This document shows positions 42,635 through 53,585 of a stretch of 64,000 nt of DNA, in pieces. How positions within the stretch are numbered: position 1 is the stretch's first letter; each line of letters opens with the position of its first letter. Source of the stretch: Corylus avellana (taxonomy: Eukaryota > Streptophyta > Magnoliopsida > Fagales > Betulaceae); NCBI RefSeq assembly GCF_901000735.1, contig NC_081550.1:12589383-12653382 (forward strand), read 5' to 3'. The notes under the pieces were generated by a model. That model was not told the origin of the DNA, made no database searches, and saw only the letters and a list, made by a program, of their open reading frames with translations. Made by a program: the position numbers and the translations under genes.

Positions 42635-44943
42635 CGACCGACTATCGCACCATTGCAAAGGGTGGGGAAGCTCTGTCTGGTGCAATGTTAAACCGCATCA
42701 TTTCCTCGATTTGGCATAAACGGGCGTCAAACATTGCCTGACGTTCAGCCTCCTGTTGAGCTACCTGTTGAGCTACTTGTTGAGCTACCCACGCATTGTT
42801 CTCAGCCATCTACTTCGCCACTTGCAGAGCTACCCGCGCATTGTTCTCAGCCATCTACTTCGCCACTTGCAGAGCTACCCGCGCATTGTTCTAGGCCAAC
42901 AAGGCATCTATCTCTTCCTTGTGCTTTTCCCTTTCCGCCTCAAGCGCTCTATCAAGTGCTTCTTGTGATATCGTGGAGTGCCTGGTGTTTTCTGACCGTG
43001 CCTGTGAAGGTGTATAGTATGAGTGTATGGTCCCCCGCACAGGCAAAATATTTTGTCCAGCCATCCAAACCCTACCGGCATACTCAGTCTTATTTCCAAT
43101 CGCTGTGCAAATGCATCATTTGGGGCCCACCTGACTGTTCCCTCTGTGATGCTAGACGATGCTGCAGGGTCGGTGGGTATAAGCTCCTTCATCCTTTCCT
43201 ATATGTCACATTAATTATTGAGTCAGTGGGTCATACAACTGTTAATCGCAAATAATTTATCAAATATATAAGCAAAACAAAGTATGAAAGGTGAGTAGCA
43301 TACACATCTCTCCTTCACAATATCATTCGGATATGTACCGTCCTTCTTCGTGTATGTGCGGACATAATTTTGTGCACAAGTAGGATGATGGCCCAAACGT
43401 TCGGCCTGCAGATAAAATAGGACATACATATATTTTTAAATATATCAAATGATAACATGTTTACATCTATAAGTTTAGGATAAATTACACACTCACCTCC
43501 TCATGTGTCAACCTGGCATAGCTCTTTGATTCGGTGCAATGTGGTGTATCATTTAATGCTCGCAAGCTCTTCATTTTCGCCGCATACTCCTACACAGTTA
43601 ACACTTTTAATATGTTAATACTAACACAATTACAATTAATGACACTACACAACATAAAGAGTTTAACTCATGACCTACCTTATTCTCCTGGCTACACCAT
43701 CTTTCCAATAAGATATCCAAGTCAACGGCATTGTACTTGCCTAGCGTCTCTCCCCCCAGTCTTGCCCGTACAGTGTCCGGAGTATCTTCCTCCTTAATGG
43801 CACAAATTTTTTTAAGGTCGTGCCTCCAAGTCCGCAGCTTTTTGCATATATTCCAAAATGCTTCATTCTTAACGGCTTTCAAGTTGTACTCGGGCGGGAT
43901 GAAAAAGTATGCCTGCACAAGTTCAACATTGAGAAATTAAAAAAACCTAAAATATGTGTATATGTATATAGATATAAACACACATATACATGTGCAACTT
44001 AGAGCGTATATATACATATATACATTACGAGTGTTTGACATAATATGCAATACATACCATCAAGGCGTCCCAAATATCCTCCTTGGTACGCTTCGGTACC
44101 TTTGTCCAATCGTCCGGTATTCGGACATAATTTCCGCTCCATACTACGTCTCTGGTCATCCATCTAAACCTCAAGGCGCTAAATCCAACGGGCTGCAATG
44201 ATGCATTGTACTCCATTATGATCCGTTTGCCGACGGGGACTCCCGGCAGCCTGTGCGAGTCAAGAATGGTAAACACCTCAATAATGGTGTTTCCTTCAGA
44301 ATCGGTACCTAACAAATTAAAAATTACTAATGTAAGTTATTTCGAATTCAATACTAACTAACAAGTAAATCAAGACCTAATATGCACGACATTTGAGCAT
44401 ATACACTTACTTATGGTCCGGACCTGCCGAGGGCCTAACCGGTCGTCGGGAGTAGGGTCAGTGGGCTGCGAGTCATCCGTGGCCCGTGCCCCACTAAGCA
44501 TGTCTTCCTCGGCCTCTGTCTCACTATCCTCCAGACCTATTTTGTATATTTTTAGAAGGTTTAGAATTCTATGAAGTTGTAGTTGTAGTTAAATATAATT
44601 GATATTGCACCAATTTAGTCAGAAACTTTCAAACTTTTGAATTTTTAAAAAAACTTTTGGCTGTACCTGTGCTATGCTGGTTGTATAGCCGCTCGACATC
44701 GCCCTGAGAACTCTGTCGTAACTCGTTGTACAGATACGAATCAAGCCGATACCCCATTTGGGCCATGCCTGCCCGATCGTATGGAGCATGGACAGGGATC
44801 TCCCCTTCCATAGTAGCTGGAAGAACTGGTCGATATCCTTCCTGCATCCCCAGAAGCTGAGCAACGTCTTGTTGCTCGTTGTCATCAAGTTGGCGTGCTG
44901 GAGACCCATGCGACATAGACTGCCGCACTACGGATGAGCCCAT
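42635..44943 (-). pseudogene. TNPA-like second transposon protein (plant transposase, PF03004-like)
   Basis: Minus-strand exons or fragments at about 44943-44629, 44315-44025 (SALRFRWMTRDVVWSGNY), 43918-43607 (AYFFIPPEYNLKAVKNEAFW, RARLGGETLG) and 43192-42635 match the conserved Ptta/En/Spm plant transposase domain. The last exon has a frameshift near 43105, after which the frame reads AGRVWMAGQNILPVRG, then a coiled-coil tail with 15-residue repeats (MAENNARVALQVAK) each ended by an in-frame TAG (42810-42812, 42855-42857, 42891-42893). In En/Spm, TNPA binds subterminal repeats and brings the ends together. Exon borders are not certain. Confidence 0.7.
42785..42895 (-). repeat. 45-bp tandem repeat in the TNPA-like coiled coil
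   Basis: About 2.5 copies of a 45-bp unit encoding a 15-residue heptad-like segment. The spacing of exactly 15 codons preserves frame and coiled-coil register. Confidence 0.7.
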
Positions 44944-45162
44944 GCATGCTCTAGTCTTCCCCTAGTACTCATGGTACCCTGTGAAAAACAAATCAAACCC
45001 AATTAATTTTGTATAAAATGTATAAAATATTCACTACCTTACGTATGCATGACTCATAATGCTACATGAGATATATATCAGATTTTAGCAAATGCACAGC
45101 TTAATTAAGTGTGTTGATGTAATGTGCATGTAGTGAATAACTACCAATCAAAACATAAATAT

Positions 45163-45193
<31 letters not shown>

Positions 45194-45197
45194 ACTT

Positions 45198-48100
45198 TTA
45201 TTCAGTCACATACGCTTCGGTTGGATCTAAGTCGTGTCTGACGTATTCGATATGATCCTGTAGATCGTGATCAAAATTTCTGGTCAATAGGTGAGGCTCA
45301 CACTCGTGGTAATTGGCACATAAATCTTGATGTCCTTCACCCTGACCAACATCGTATATGTTTCTAGGTTTGGTCCTTACTGCGCAAGCCCAAACTTGGC
45401 ACCTATCATCTTGTACGTAAAATACCTAGTCAACTTGTGAAGTTAGCACATACGGCTCATCAGAAACTAGTTCTCCCGTGTGGACAAGGATTTTGAAGTT
45501 GACAAGTATTATACCATACTCATCCACCTTGTACCCCTTGTCCCTCGTGTTGTCTGCCCAATCACACCTGAACATAACGTACTTAGTCCTGTCGTAGTAC
45601 TCAACCTCAAGTACTTCCGTTAACTTCCCGTAGTACGTGTCGCCATCAAGAGTCGGCACACACACCCCGCTGTTCTGAGTCCTCTTTCCGGCATCAGATG
45701 CAATAGTGCAAAATAGCTTGCCGTTAATCACATATCTATTGTATCTGACTACTGCCTCCCTCGGCCCTCTACAATGCATTACCAAATTATCGTCAAGTTC
45801 CTTCCTGGATCGCTCGTCCAATCGATCGACCTGTGAATATATTACGTACAATGGAAATGCACGGTTAGTAGCTTTAGTTGATTTTAAAAACAGCACGTAA
45901 ATAACTCCGACAATTGCTTCAGGTAAACATCACATCATTCTTACGTAGTCACGGTTCCACTCGGAGAACAAGTCATAATGTTGGGTTTCCAACTAAGCCT
46001 CTGTTGTTCGTCCTCTATTGCATGATCGCCTAAGCGTATCCATGTGCATTCTACAATTCGAAATTATGTTAATTATAATTCAATACGAGCAAGATTATTA
46101 CAAGTTCATTGATCATACAATGTGCCAGCGAAGGATCTCGACTTACGTCCACAATTGATGAAACTTGTCCGAGTTGAACATAATATACCGGTGTATTTGT
46201 GTCATTGTGATTCGGTCGAGTCGGACTCGTGTTCCATGTCCCTTTGAACCATCCGGATTTCTTTGTATCCTATTGTGAAAGGTTGGTGTGTTCTCTAAAT
46301 ATCTCGAACAAAACGTCACCAACTCAGTTGCTATGTAACCCTCCGCAATGCAGCCCTCAGGAGCCGCTTTGTTGTGCACATTAGATTTAAATACTCCAAG
46401 GCTCCTAAATATGAACCAATACAATCAATCAGTATAGTTACTACTTGTCATGTATTGAAGTGAAACCAAAAAATGCAAGAATATCCGTAAACAAATTTTA
46501 CCTCTCTGTCGGATACATCCATCTATATTGTACTGGTCCACCAAGTCGGCATTCACAGATAAGATGCATGACCACATGAACCATGCTAGTAAAAAAGCTA
46601 GGGGAAAACTTGTTCCATCCAGCACAACGTGAAACAAATGTCACACTGTAGTCGGTTAATATCCTCTTCTGTCAATGTTGTTGAACATAGGCCCCTGAAG
46701 AATGTGGACATCTCAACAAAAGGTCTAACCACGTTGCTTGGCAGTGATCCACGCAATGCAATAGGTAGAAGCTGCTACATCAGTACGTGACTGTCATGAC
46801 TCTTTAACCCCAATATCGTACGATCCTTAAGTCGTATACAACGATAAATGTTTGAGGCATATCCGTCGGGCAACCTTACATTTCGTAGCACTTTCAAAAA
46901 ATGTGTTTTATCATCCTTGGACATCGTGTGGGTAGCTTGTTGAATATAGGTCTTACCATCCAGCGGGTTAAAAAATGGATGAAGTGTACGTCTCAAACCC
47001 ATTTCTTGCAAATCTAAGCGAGCGACAAGGTTGTCCTTCGTTTTCCCTAGAATGTCCAGTATTGTACCAAGTATGTTGTCCATCACGTTTTTCTCTATGT
47101 GCATAACATCAAGATTGTGCCACAATAAATTATCTTTCCAATACGGTAACCTAAAGAAAATACTTTTCTTCTTCCACACTACATTAGAAGTATTTGTCTT
47201 CTGCTTCTTTCCTTTTTCTTTCTCAACCTGCCTTGCCTGACCGGCGTTCTCATCCCCAAACACCATCCCTTCTAATTGGCTCATGACTGCATCTCCACTT
47301 GGCACATCAGGGACACATTCTAGTTTTATGTTGCCATCAAATGTTCTTTTGTTCTACCTCCACGGATGATCCATGGGCAAGTATCGCTTGTGCTCCATAT
47401 AACACCATTTATGGCCATGTTTTAACCATTTCGACCTTGTCGAGTCCATACGGCAAGGACATGCCTTCTCACCCTTGGTAGACCATCCAGACAAATCTGC
47501 GTATGCTGGGAAGTCATTAATCGTCCACATCAACTGTGCTCACATAACAAAATTATTTTTCTTTGAGATGTCATATGTGCGTACCCCTACATTCCATAGT
47601 TCTTGTAACTCCTCAATTAAGGGTTGAAGGTAGACATCTACATCCATTCCAGGTAACTTGGGCCTGGGATAAAAGATGTTTGTTTCATGCACATCCAAGG
47701 AGGCAAGTTGTAGGGCACAAGCATTACAGGCCAAGTATTGTGAGATGTGCTCATGTTCCCAAATGGATTAAATCCATCCGAGGTTAGTCCGAGCCTTACG
47801 TTCTTGCTGTCAGCTGAAAACTCCAGATGTAAATTGTCGAATGACTTCCATGCTTCGCCGTCGGCTGGATACCTCAATACGCCGTCCTTAGTGCGGCCTT
47901 CTGCATGCCACCTCATAAGGCGTGCTGTATGTTCTGACATAAACAACCTCTGTAGTCATGGTATGAGTGGAAACCACTGCAACATCTTCACCGGACGTTT
48001 CTTGCCCGACGATATGGGTTGACCATCCTCATCTAAATTGATTACTTCCATCCATTTAGATTTTCCACATACGGTACATGAATCCAACTCTTTATTGCCC

Positions 48101-48822
48101 TTCCAGAATAGCATATAGTCATTACAGCAGGCCGGAATCTTTTCATACCCGAGTCCCATGTCTCGTAAAAAATTTTTCGCCTCAAATGTATTAACTGGCA
48201 GAGTTTCATTACTCTCGGGCAGCAACTGATTGATGAACTCTAGGAAAGCCGAGAAAATCGAGTTACTAAGTCCACCAACGCACTTCAAGTTGTACAGGTG
48301 AACAATTGTACTTAGTTTGCTATGTTTTGTCCCAGTATGAAGTGGTTTCTTCGCCTTTTTAAGAAGGCCATAGTACTTTAGTGCATCACCTTCAGCGGCT
48401 TCTTCGTTCACAATTTCTTCACCCCCTTGCACCACGACCTGAGGCTCACAATTGTCTTCCTTGACTACTTTGTGCATGCCGAATAAATCACGCAACATTC
48501 CGTGCATGTCTCCACCCTGATTTGCGCTTGCACCCGCATCTGAGGCCGAGCGATTGGAATTAGACCCGGTATCAGGACCCTGTACATGCTTCTCACCGTG
48601 ATAGAACCAAAGTGTGTATTCCGGCATCATTCCTTTTCCCCCAGTCAAGTGGTCGAATACGAAACCTAGCGGGTGGCGCCGGTTATTTCGACAAACCTTA
48701 CAAGGGCAATAGATGAATCCATCAGGGGTTCTACAGTTACTAACTGCAAACTCCACAAACAATCTACACCCTTCTCTGTATTCCCTCGTACCCCTAAACT
48801 TTGTCATCCAACTCTTGTCCAT
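45198..48822 (-). pseudogene. TNP2-like CACTA transposase
   Basis: Starts at MDKSWMTKFRG (48822). Domains in order: N-terminal transposase-associated domain with CPCKVC (about residues 1-75); Transposase_21-like core from about 48200 to 46800 (CNDYMLFWKGN, the HLEFSADSKNVRLGLTSDGF region, NVMDNILGTILD); a DUF4218-like segment near 46720-46143, split by a 97-bp GT-AG intron at 46405-46501; and a DUF4216-like C-terminal domain at 45896-45426 (TQNSGV, VLEVEYYDRTKYVMFRCDW). Breaks: TGA at 47956-47958 and 47540-47542; TAG at 47354-47356, near 46775 and at 45426-45428; a frameshift near 47662. The reading frame then runs to TAA at 45198-45200. The protein would cut the CACTA ends. Confidence 0.85.
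46405..46501 (-). other. Predicted intron in TNP2-like gene
   Basis: Minus-strand GTAAAA...ATTTAG, 97 bp. Removing it joins the conserved segment before it to SLGVFKSNVHNKAAPEGCIA in frame. Confidence 0.65.
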
Positions 48823-48832
48823 TTTTCTCTAC

Positions 48833-50382
48833 GTACATAAATTAGGAATAAATATATAAGACTTAAAAATTGTATACCTAATTTCAAGCACATGCATATA
48901 TATAAACATAAACCTAAACCTAAATATTTGAACCACATAAAAAATATAAACCTATATATTCTCATATAGGTTTAAATTGTTTATGTCCAAAAATATATAC
49001 ATATTCATGCGTATCTACATTCATCCGTGCCTACATAAAAAAATACTAGATCCAAATTTAAGCATTTTGTTTGGTGGAGACCCTAAACAAATTAATTCTA
49101 GCTAGGCTATTTTAGAAGGTTGTTCTAATACATCTACCGAGCTAGGTTCGTTATGAGGACCCTAAATACAATAAATCTAGCTTAAATGTCGTTAAACTTT
49201 GGCATTAGTAGGTGATGACATGCATGGGTCATACAACTCTTTTGTTTGGTGTATTTATTTATTTTTTATATGATATATATAAAGGTTAAAAGAATTTTGA
49301 GTGTCATGCAAATATGGTAAATGGTTTCATAATATTTTTGGTTGGGATGTTTCTTGGGTTATTGACACATTAGATTAATTTCTTTCATATTAATCACAAT
49401 TTTAACAAAATTCCAACTCGTTTTTAGGTAATATTAATTTTAATGCGTTATATTTCAACTTGAACAAGCTAAGTTCCTCAAATTAACCAAAAGTTTAATC
49501 CGTTTCGTATGGTTTTTTTTTTTGTTTTAAAAAACTAATTTATGTGGGATAGAATTAAGTAAAAATCGAATTGAATATATTTTGCATGTGTTTTAGGTTA
49601 TGTGTTTAATTATGATTAGATTTGTTTAAAAAACTCAAAACAAAAGTGTGAAATAAAAAAATAGTCTAAAAAACATAGTCATGACTTTTTACTTATTCAT
49701 TTGAAGTCTCTCTAAGTTTGACAAGGTTTGCACTTTTGCCAACTCTTTTTCCCGTTAAATCTATGTAATTCGGATTGAATCCTCGCATTGTGTGAATTTA
49801 TAACTTACAAATTAATAAGGGGTCAATGAACGTTTATGATGTTTGAATATTAAAGAACTCATTAACTTTTAATATTAATTAAACAAAGTCTTAAATTAAA
49901 TCTCTATAAATATTATATATCACCACATACTACACGTACCTAGAAGGTCAAACGATTGAAATGAATGATTAAAATTGACATAATGTTCTATAAATTCCTT
50001 ACTAATAAGCCAACCTTTTCATTTAAATAAACCCAAAAAAAAAAAAAAAAAAGAGCCACATTTAAAAAGCAATTATATTTTGAAATAAAAACCTAGCTAA
50101 CATAAGAAACATCATTTTGCATGCATGTGCATATCCAACGTACAATAAGTAATTCATAGATATTCCAAAAAAAAAAAAAAAATCACCTTCATTAAATGCT
50201 CACAAATACTCAATCCATTGCATTAACGAAACATCATGCGAATATATGACAAAATAAAACATAAAATTGATAAAACAACACAATGTATATATATATAGCA
50301 TATATTCTGCAATAAAACAATATTATATATAAAATAAAACTATATTTATAGTTATAAAATAAAACAATACATATATATATAC
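48833..50382 (-). other. AT-rich stretch, probable 5' UTR intron of TNP2-like gene
   Basis: No coding sequence seen over about 1.55 kb. On the minus strand it opens with GTATATATAT after CTTGCAG and ends TACGTAG about 6 bases before the transposase ATG, consistent with a leader intron. Contains poly-A tracts near 50037 and 50168. Confidence 0.4.
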
Positions 50383-50750
50383 CTGCAAGAGAGATGGAGG
50401 AGATTGGCGGAGTAGATTCAGCCGAAGAATCGCCAGAGACGGCAACGGCGAAGTGGAGGTGGCCGCCGGAGATGGGGAGTGACCTAGCTAGAGAGCTAGA
50501 GAGAGTACTGCGCGCTAGTTGAGAGATAGAGCTGACAGAGAGAGAGCAGGAGATGAGGAAGAGTGAGGGAGATTTCAGATGAGGGAGGAGAAGAAAAGAA
50601 GAAAAAAGAAGAAAAAATGGATGGGCTGAGGGATTTTGGCTGCCTGGCGGGAGAGAAGAGAGAGTAATCAAGGGAGAGAGGGAAAAACAAAAAAAAAAAA
50701 TGAGTAGGAGTGGGCGCGATGGGACCGCCAGCAGGCGCTGGCCTTCCTAA
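50383..50750 (-). promoter_or_regulatory. CT-rich GC-richer leader exon / promoter region of CACTA genes
   Basis: On the minus strand a pyrimidine-rich tract (CTCTCTCTCT, CTTCTCCTCC) passes into GC-rich sequence ending CTTGCAG|GT. Such CT-rich leaders are common in plant 5' UTRs. Base composition stands out from the AT-rich surroundings. ORFs of 93-145 codons here have no domain and are not called. Confidence 0.4.
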
Positions 50751-52203
50751 GGCACCCTTGTGCCACATGTGGCACATCAGAAATTCCTGCTGTGCCTATG
50801 TGGCACGTCATGAATATATATTAAATACAAAAAAAAAATAACAGAAAAAAAAATATAAAAGAAATTATGACGTGCCAAAGATGGCACGCCAGAAATTTTC
50901 TAACGAGTCACATATGGCACGTAAAAAAGTTTTAACTAATATTTTGCATGTCAGAATTTCTTTTATCTAATTTTTTATTTTTTTGCTTGGCAAATTCAAA
51001 CTAAATAATAAGGTGATGGTAAAAATTATTAACAATAGTAAATAAGATGAATGAAGTTTTGAATCGTTCGTTTTGAATCGTTCCTCGTTCGTTTGGAATC
51101 TTATTAAAATAATTAAAATTACATTATTCATATTGAAGTTTTGACATATATATATATATATATATATGGGCAGGAATCAAATATCAAATTGTCATCGTGC
51201 CCGTATTATATATAACTATTTGTTGTACACTAAAACAGCTTTGTAAAATGGTCCGATTGATTGACAAGAAAATAAGAAGTAGAAGACGAGGAAGAAAGAA
51301 TTAAAAAAGAAAACTTGGGTATACGTACGTAGTAGATGCAATAAAGTTATTTAATAAAAATGTGAAAATATTTTGAGTATCATTTTCATTTAAAATCCTT
51401 CCTAATAAAAAACAAAAGTTAGGTGATATCTATATATATAAAATAAACATGATATAAAACAAAAAATAAATAAATAACTAAAATAAAATAAAAGAAATTC
51501 TGATGTGCCATATAAAATAAAATAAACATGATATAAAACAAAAAAAATACATAAATAACTAAAAAAAAAAAAAAATAAAAAAAAAAGAATTTCTGACCTG
51601 CCAAATGTGGCACGTCAGAACTTATTTTGTATATAAAATAAAATAAACATGATATAAAACAAAAAAATAATAATAATAACTAAAATAAAATAAAAAATAA
51701 AATAAAAAGAAATTTTGACGTGCCACATGGCCGCGTCGGTGATCCCGAGCGCGCGTGCCAATGGCAACGCGTCGGTGATTTATTATTGCCAAATATGGCA
51801 CGTCATAACTTATTTTATATATATATATTTTAAATATCATGTTTATATGGTTTATACAAACCAATATAATGATACAAATGTGTACTAAATGATCAAGGAA
51901 CAAATAACTTTGAACTGAGCTGCAGGCTTATAGTTGCTGCATCTTTTTTTGAAGTACTCATATATGGCATGTAAACTGCAAATATATACATGCATATATA
52001 TATAGACATTTAAACTTAAGATGAGAACATGACAAGGGAAAAAAAAAAATCAAAATTACAACATAAAAATAAACAAATGTAACTTGAATAAACAAATAGT
52101 ATTAAAGGTTGATAAGGTTGGTGTGAAGAGTGCAATCTTACCAACAACTATTACATTTTAACGTGCATGGCTCAAACCTAAATGATATATAACGTGCATG
52201 GTT

Positions 52204-52236
<33 letters not shown>

Positions 52237-52590
52237 CAAAACTTTAATATGACTAATGTTACTTTAATTATTTTAATAAGATTCCAAATGATCGAGAAAA
52301 ATGTTATATATATATATATCCTTTTGCATGGTTTTGCGATATATATATGGTATCCCGATTAAAGCATGGCTAACAGTCAGAAATTAATTCTCTTATATTT
52401 TTGAATGTTGAAATGGGTTACGGTGTTATAAAGGAAAAGTAAAGTACTAGTGCTTGTTTTGTAAAAATTAATTTTATTGAATGTTAATTGGGATCGATCA
52501 TATTGTACAATATTAAACCTGGTAATGTTGGGATCATATATATTATATATTATTTATAAATATAATATAAATAAATTAAACCATATATAT
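50751..52590. other. CACTA right non-coding region with dispersed TGGCACGTCA motifs
   Basis: AT-rich. Further copies of the subterminal motif occur near 50760-50930, 51505-51620, 51715-51730 and 51798. (TA)n near 51150 and (TG)n at about 52214-52236. No gene seen. Confidence 0.6.
51436..51830. repeat. Tandem roughly 115-bp repeat with ACGTCA motifs
   Basis: Three degenerate units each contain AAATAAACATGATATAAAAC, a poly-A/T tract and a TGGCACGTCA-type box, at about 51440-51530, 51530-51640 and 51640-51740, with a partial fourth. Confidence 0.65.
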
Positions 52591-52594
52591 ATAT

Positions 52595-52705
52595 AGTGAC
52601 GTGTCACTTTGACACGTCAGTAAATGTTGACGTGCCACTTTTGGCACGTCAGCATTTACTGACGTGGCAAAAAATTCCTACTGTTTGCCACGTCAAAAAA
52701 TGGCC
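52595..52705. repeat. Right subterminal hairpin array of CACTA element
   Basis: Three successive inverted pairs: TGACGTGTCA / TGACACGTCA, TGACGTGCCA / TGGCACGTCA and TGACGTGGCA / TGCCACGTCA. Each pair differs from the next but is complementary within itself. Confidence 0.8.
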
Positions 52706-52708
52706 TTC

Positions 52709-52719
52709 TTTTTGTAGTG
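52709..52719 (-). repeat. CACTA terminal inverted repeat, right
   Basis: TTTTTGTAGTG, the inverted match of the left end, followed by GAT. Confidence 0.9.
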
Positions 52720-52988
52720 GATTTTTCAACCGTCCTAAGTGAGTAATCAAACTAACAAATTCTCTCATCAGATCATGTGTTCAAAATTTTAAGCTCACTG
52801 ATGAATTCAAGCCACAATTCTTTTAAATTAACCAAAATTTTAAGGCAAACATGAACATGAATAATTTTTTAAAAAAAAATTTTTTTTTTTTTTATTTCAA
52901 GAAGACAAACAAACAACAAAACAAATAACATGAAATTGGGACAAAGTGTGTATAAACAACATGTGTTCCAATACCCCCAAACTAAAAT

Positions 52989-53010
52989 GACACATTGCCC
53001 CTAATGTGTC
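52989..53010 (-). promoter_or_regulatory. GGGG-loop hairpin, type C
   Basis: Perfect 8-bp stem GACACATT / AATGTGTC with minus-strand loop AGGGGC, followed by TTTAGTTTGGGGGTA. Confidence 0.6.
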
Positions 53011-53216
53011 TAAATTAAGGAAAGAATGTACCTGGGAGATGGACGACATCGTCTTGGAAAGCATGGCTCATAGCACACCCCCAAACTTGAATTGAAGCAC
53101 ACTTATCTCTGCCAAAGAAAAAAAAAAACACAAAAACAAGTAAAAGGAAACAACACTAAAGATAAATAAAAGGATTAAATGAAACACACAAAGATAAAAT
53201 AACAAGATAAACTATG

Positions 53217-53265
53217 GGCTGCCTCCCATGAGTTCTAAGTTTAACGACTTTAGCCAGACGGTGGT
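53217..53265 (-). promoter_or_regulatory. Conserved post-pol block
   Basis: Minus strand reads ACCGTCTGGCTAAAGTCGTT then AACTTAGAACTCATGGGAGG and CAGCCC, starting 13 bases after the integrase stop. From memory, very similar blocks (CTAAAGACGTTAAA...GGGAGGCAACCC) follow pol in many plant Athila-like elements; I could not search. Confidence 0.45.
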
Positions 53266-53277
53266 CCCTGCTCAATG

Positions 53278-53580
53278 CTATCTTGAAGAGGATGCTCTTG
53301 ATGGCGGTGCTACATGTTGGACGGACTGAAGTGCCAAATCTTCATCTCTTGGTACTAATTTTACTTCAAGGTATGGCTTGACCCTATGTCCATTGACCTT
53401 GAATGACTGATTTGTCTTTGGGTTGTGAACCTCCAAAGCCCTATGTGGAAATACTTGTGTAACAATGCAAGGTCCAGACCATCTTGACTTAAGCTCTCTA
53501 GGGAAAAGTTTCAATCTTGAATTATAGATCAATACCTTCTGTCCTACTTGAAACTCCTTCCTGATTAGTTGCTTGTCATG
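53278..53580 (-). pseudogene. Athila-like integrase C-terminus
   Basis: Minus strand encodes [20 protein letters not shown], then [20 protein letters not shown] and [11 protein letters not shown], the C-terminal chromatin/DNA-binding part of Ty3/gypsy integrase, to a stop at 53278. The upstream part of the same exon continues at 59580-59426 across the inserted 5.8-kb element. It belongs to the reversed type-C element whose LTR is at 36904-39530. Confidence 0.88.
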
Positions 53581-53585
53581 GTATG

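Larger units (their letters stand above)
40787..52719 (-). mobile_element. CACTA (En/Spm) DNA transposon, 11.9 kb, defective
   Basis: Ends are CACTACAAAAAA at 40787 and its complement ending at 52719 (CTTTTTGTAGTG), flanked by the 3-bp duplication GAT (40784-40786 and 52720-52722). Inside are a TNP2-like transposase gene and a TNPA-like gene, both on the minus strand, and hairpin-rich subterminal repeats at both ends. It sits in the non-coding tail of the reversed type-C element, whose sequence resumes at 52723. All transposase coding regions carry stops or frameshifts, so this copy could only move with help. Confidence 0.92.
52723..53277 (-). other. 3' non-coding region of reversed type-C element (resumed)
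   Basis: Tail between the integrase stop and the CACTA insertion. Contains on the minus strand AGTTTGGGGG motifs (52975-52985, 53080-53090), the GGGG-loop hairpin (52989-53010) and a post-pol block (53217-53265). Confidence 0.65.

Noticed and set aside
42734..43255. 173-codon plus-strand ORF with repeated PAHCSQPSTSPLAEL units
   Set aside because: Antisense of the TNPA-like coiled-coil tandem repeat; the minus-strand reading matches a known family.
50234..50777. 145- and 93-codon ORFs rich in Ser/Leu/Pro on the minus strand
   Set aside because: Low-complexity translation of a CT-rich leader; no domain, and a splice donor interrupts the region.
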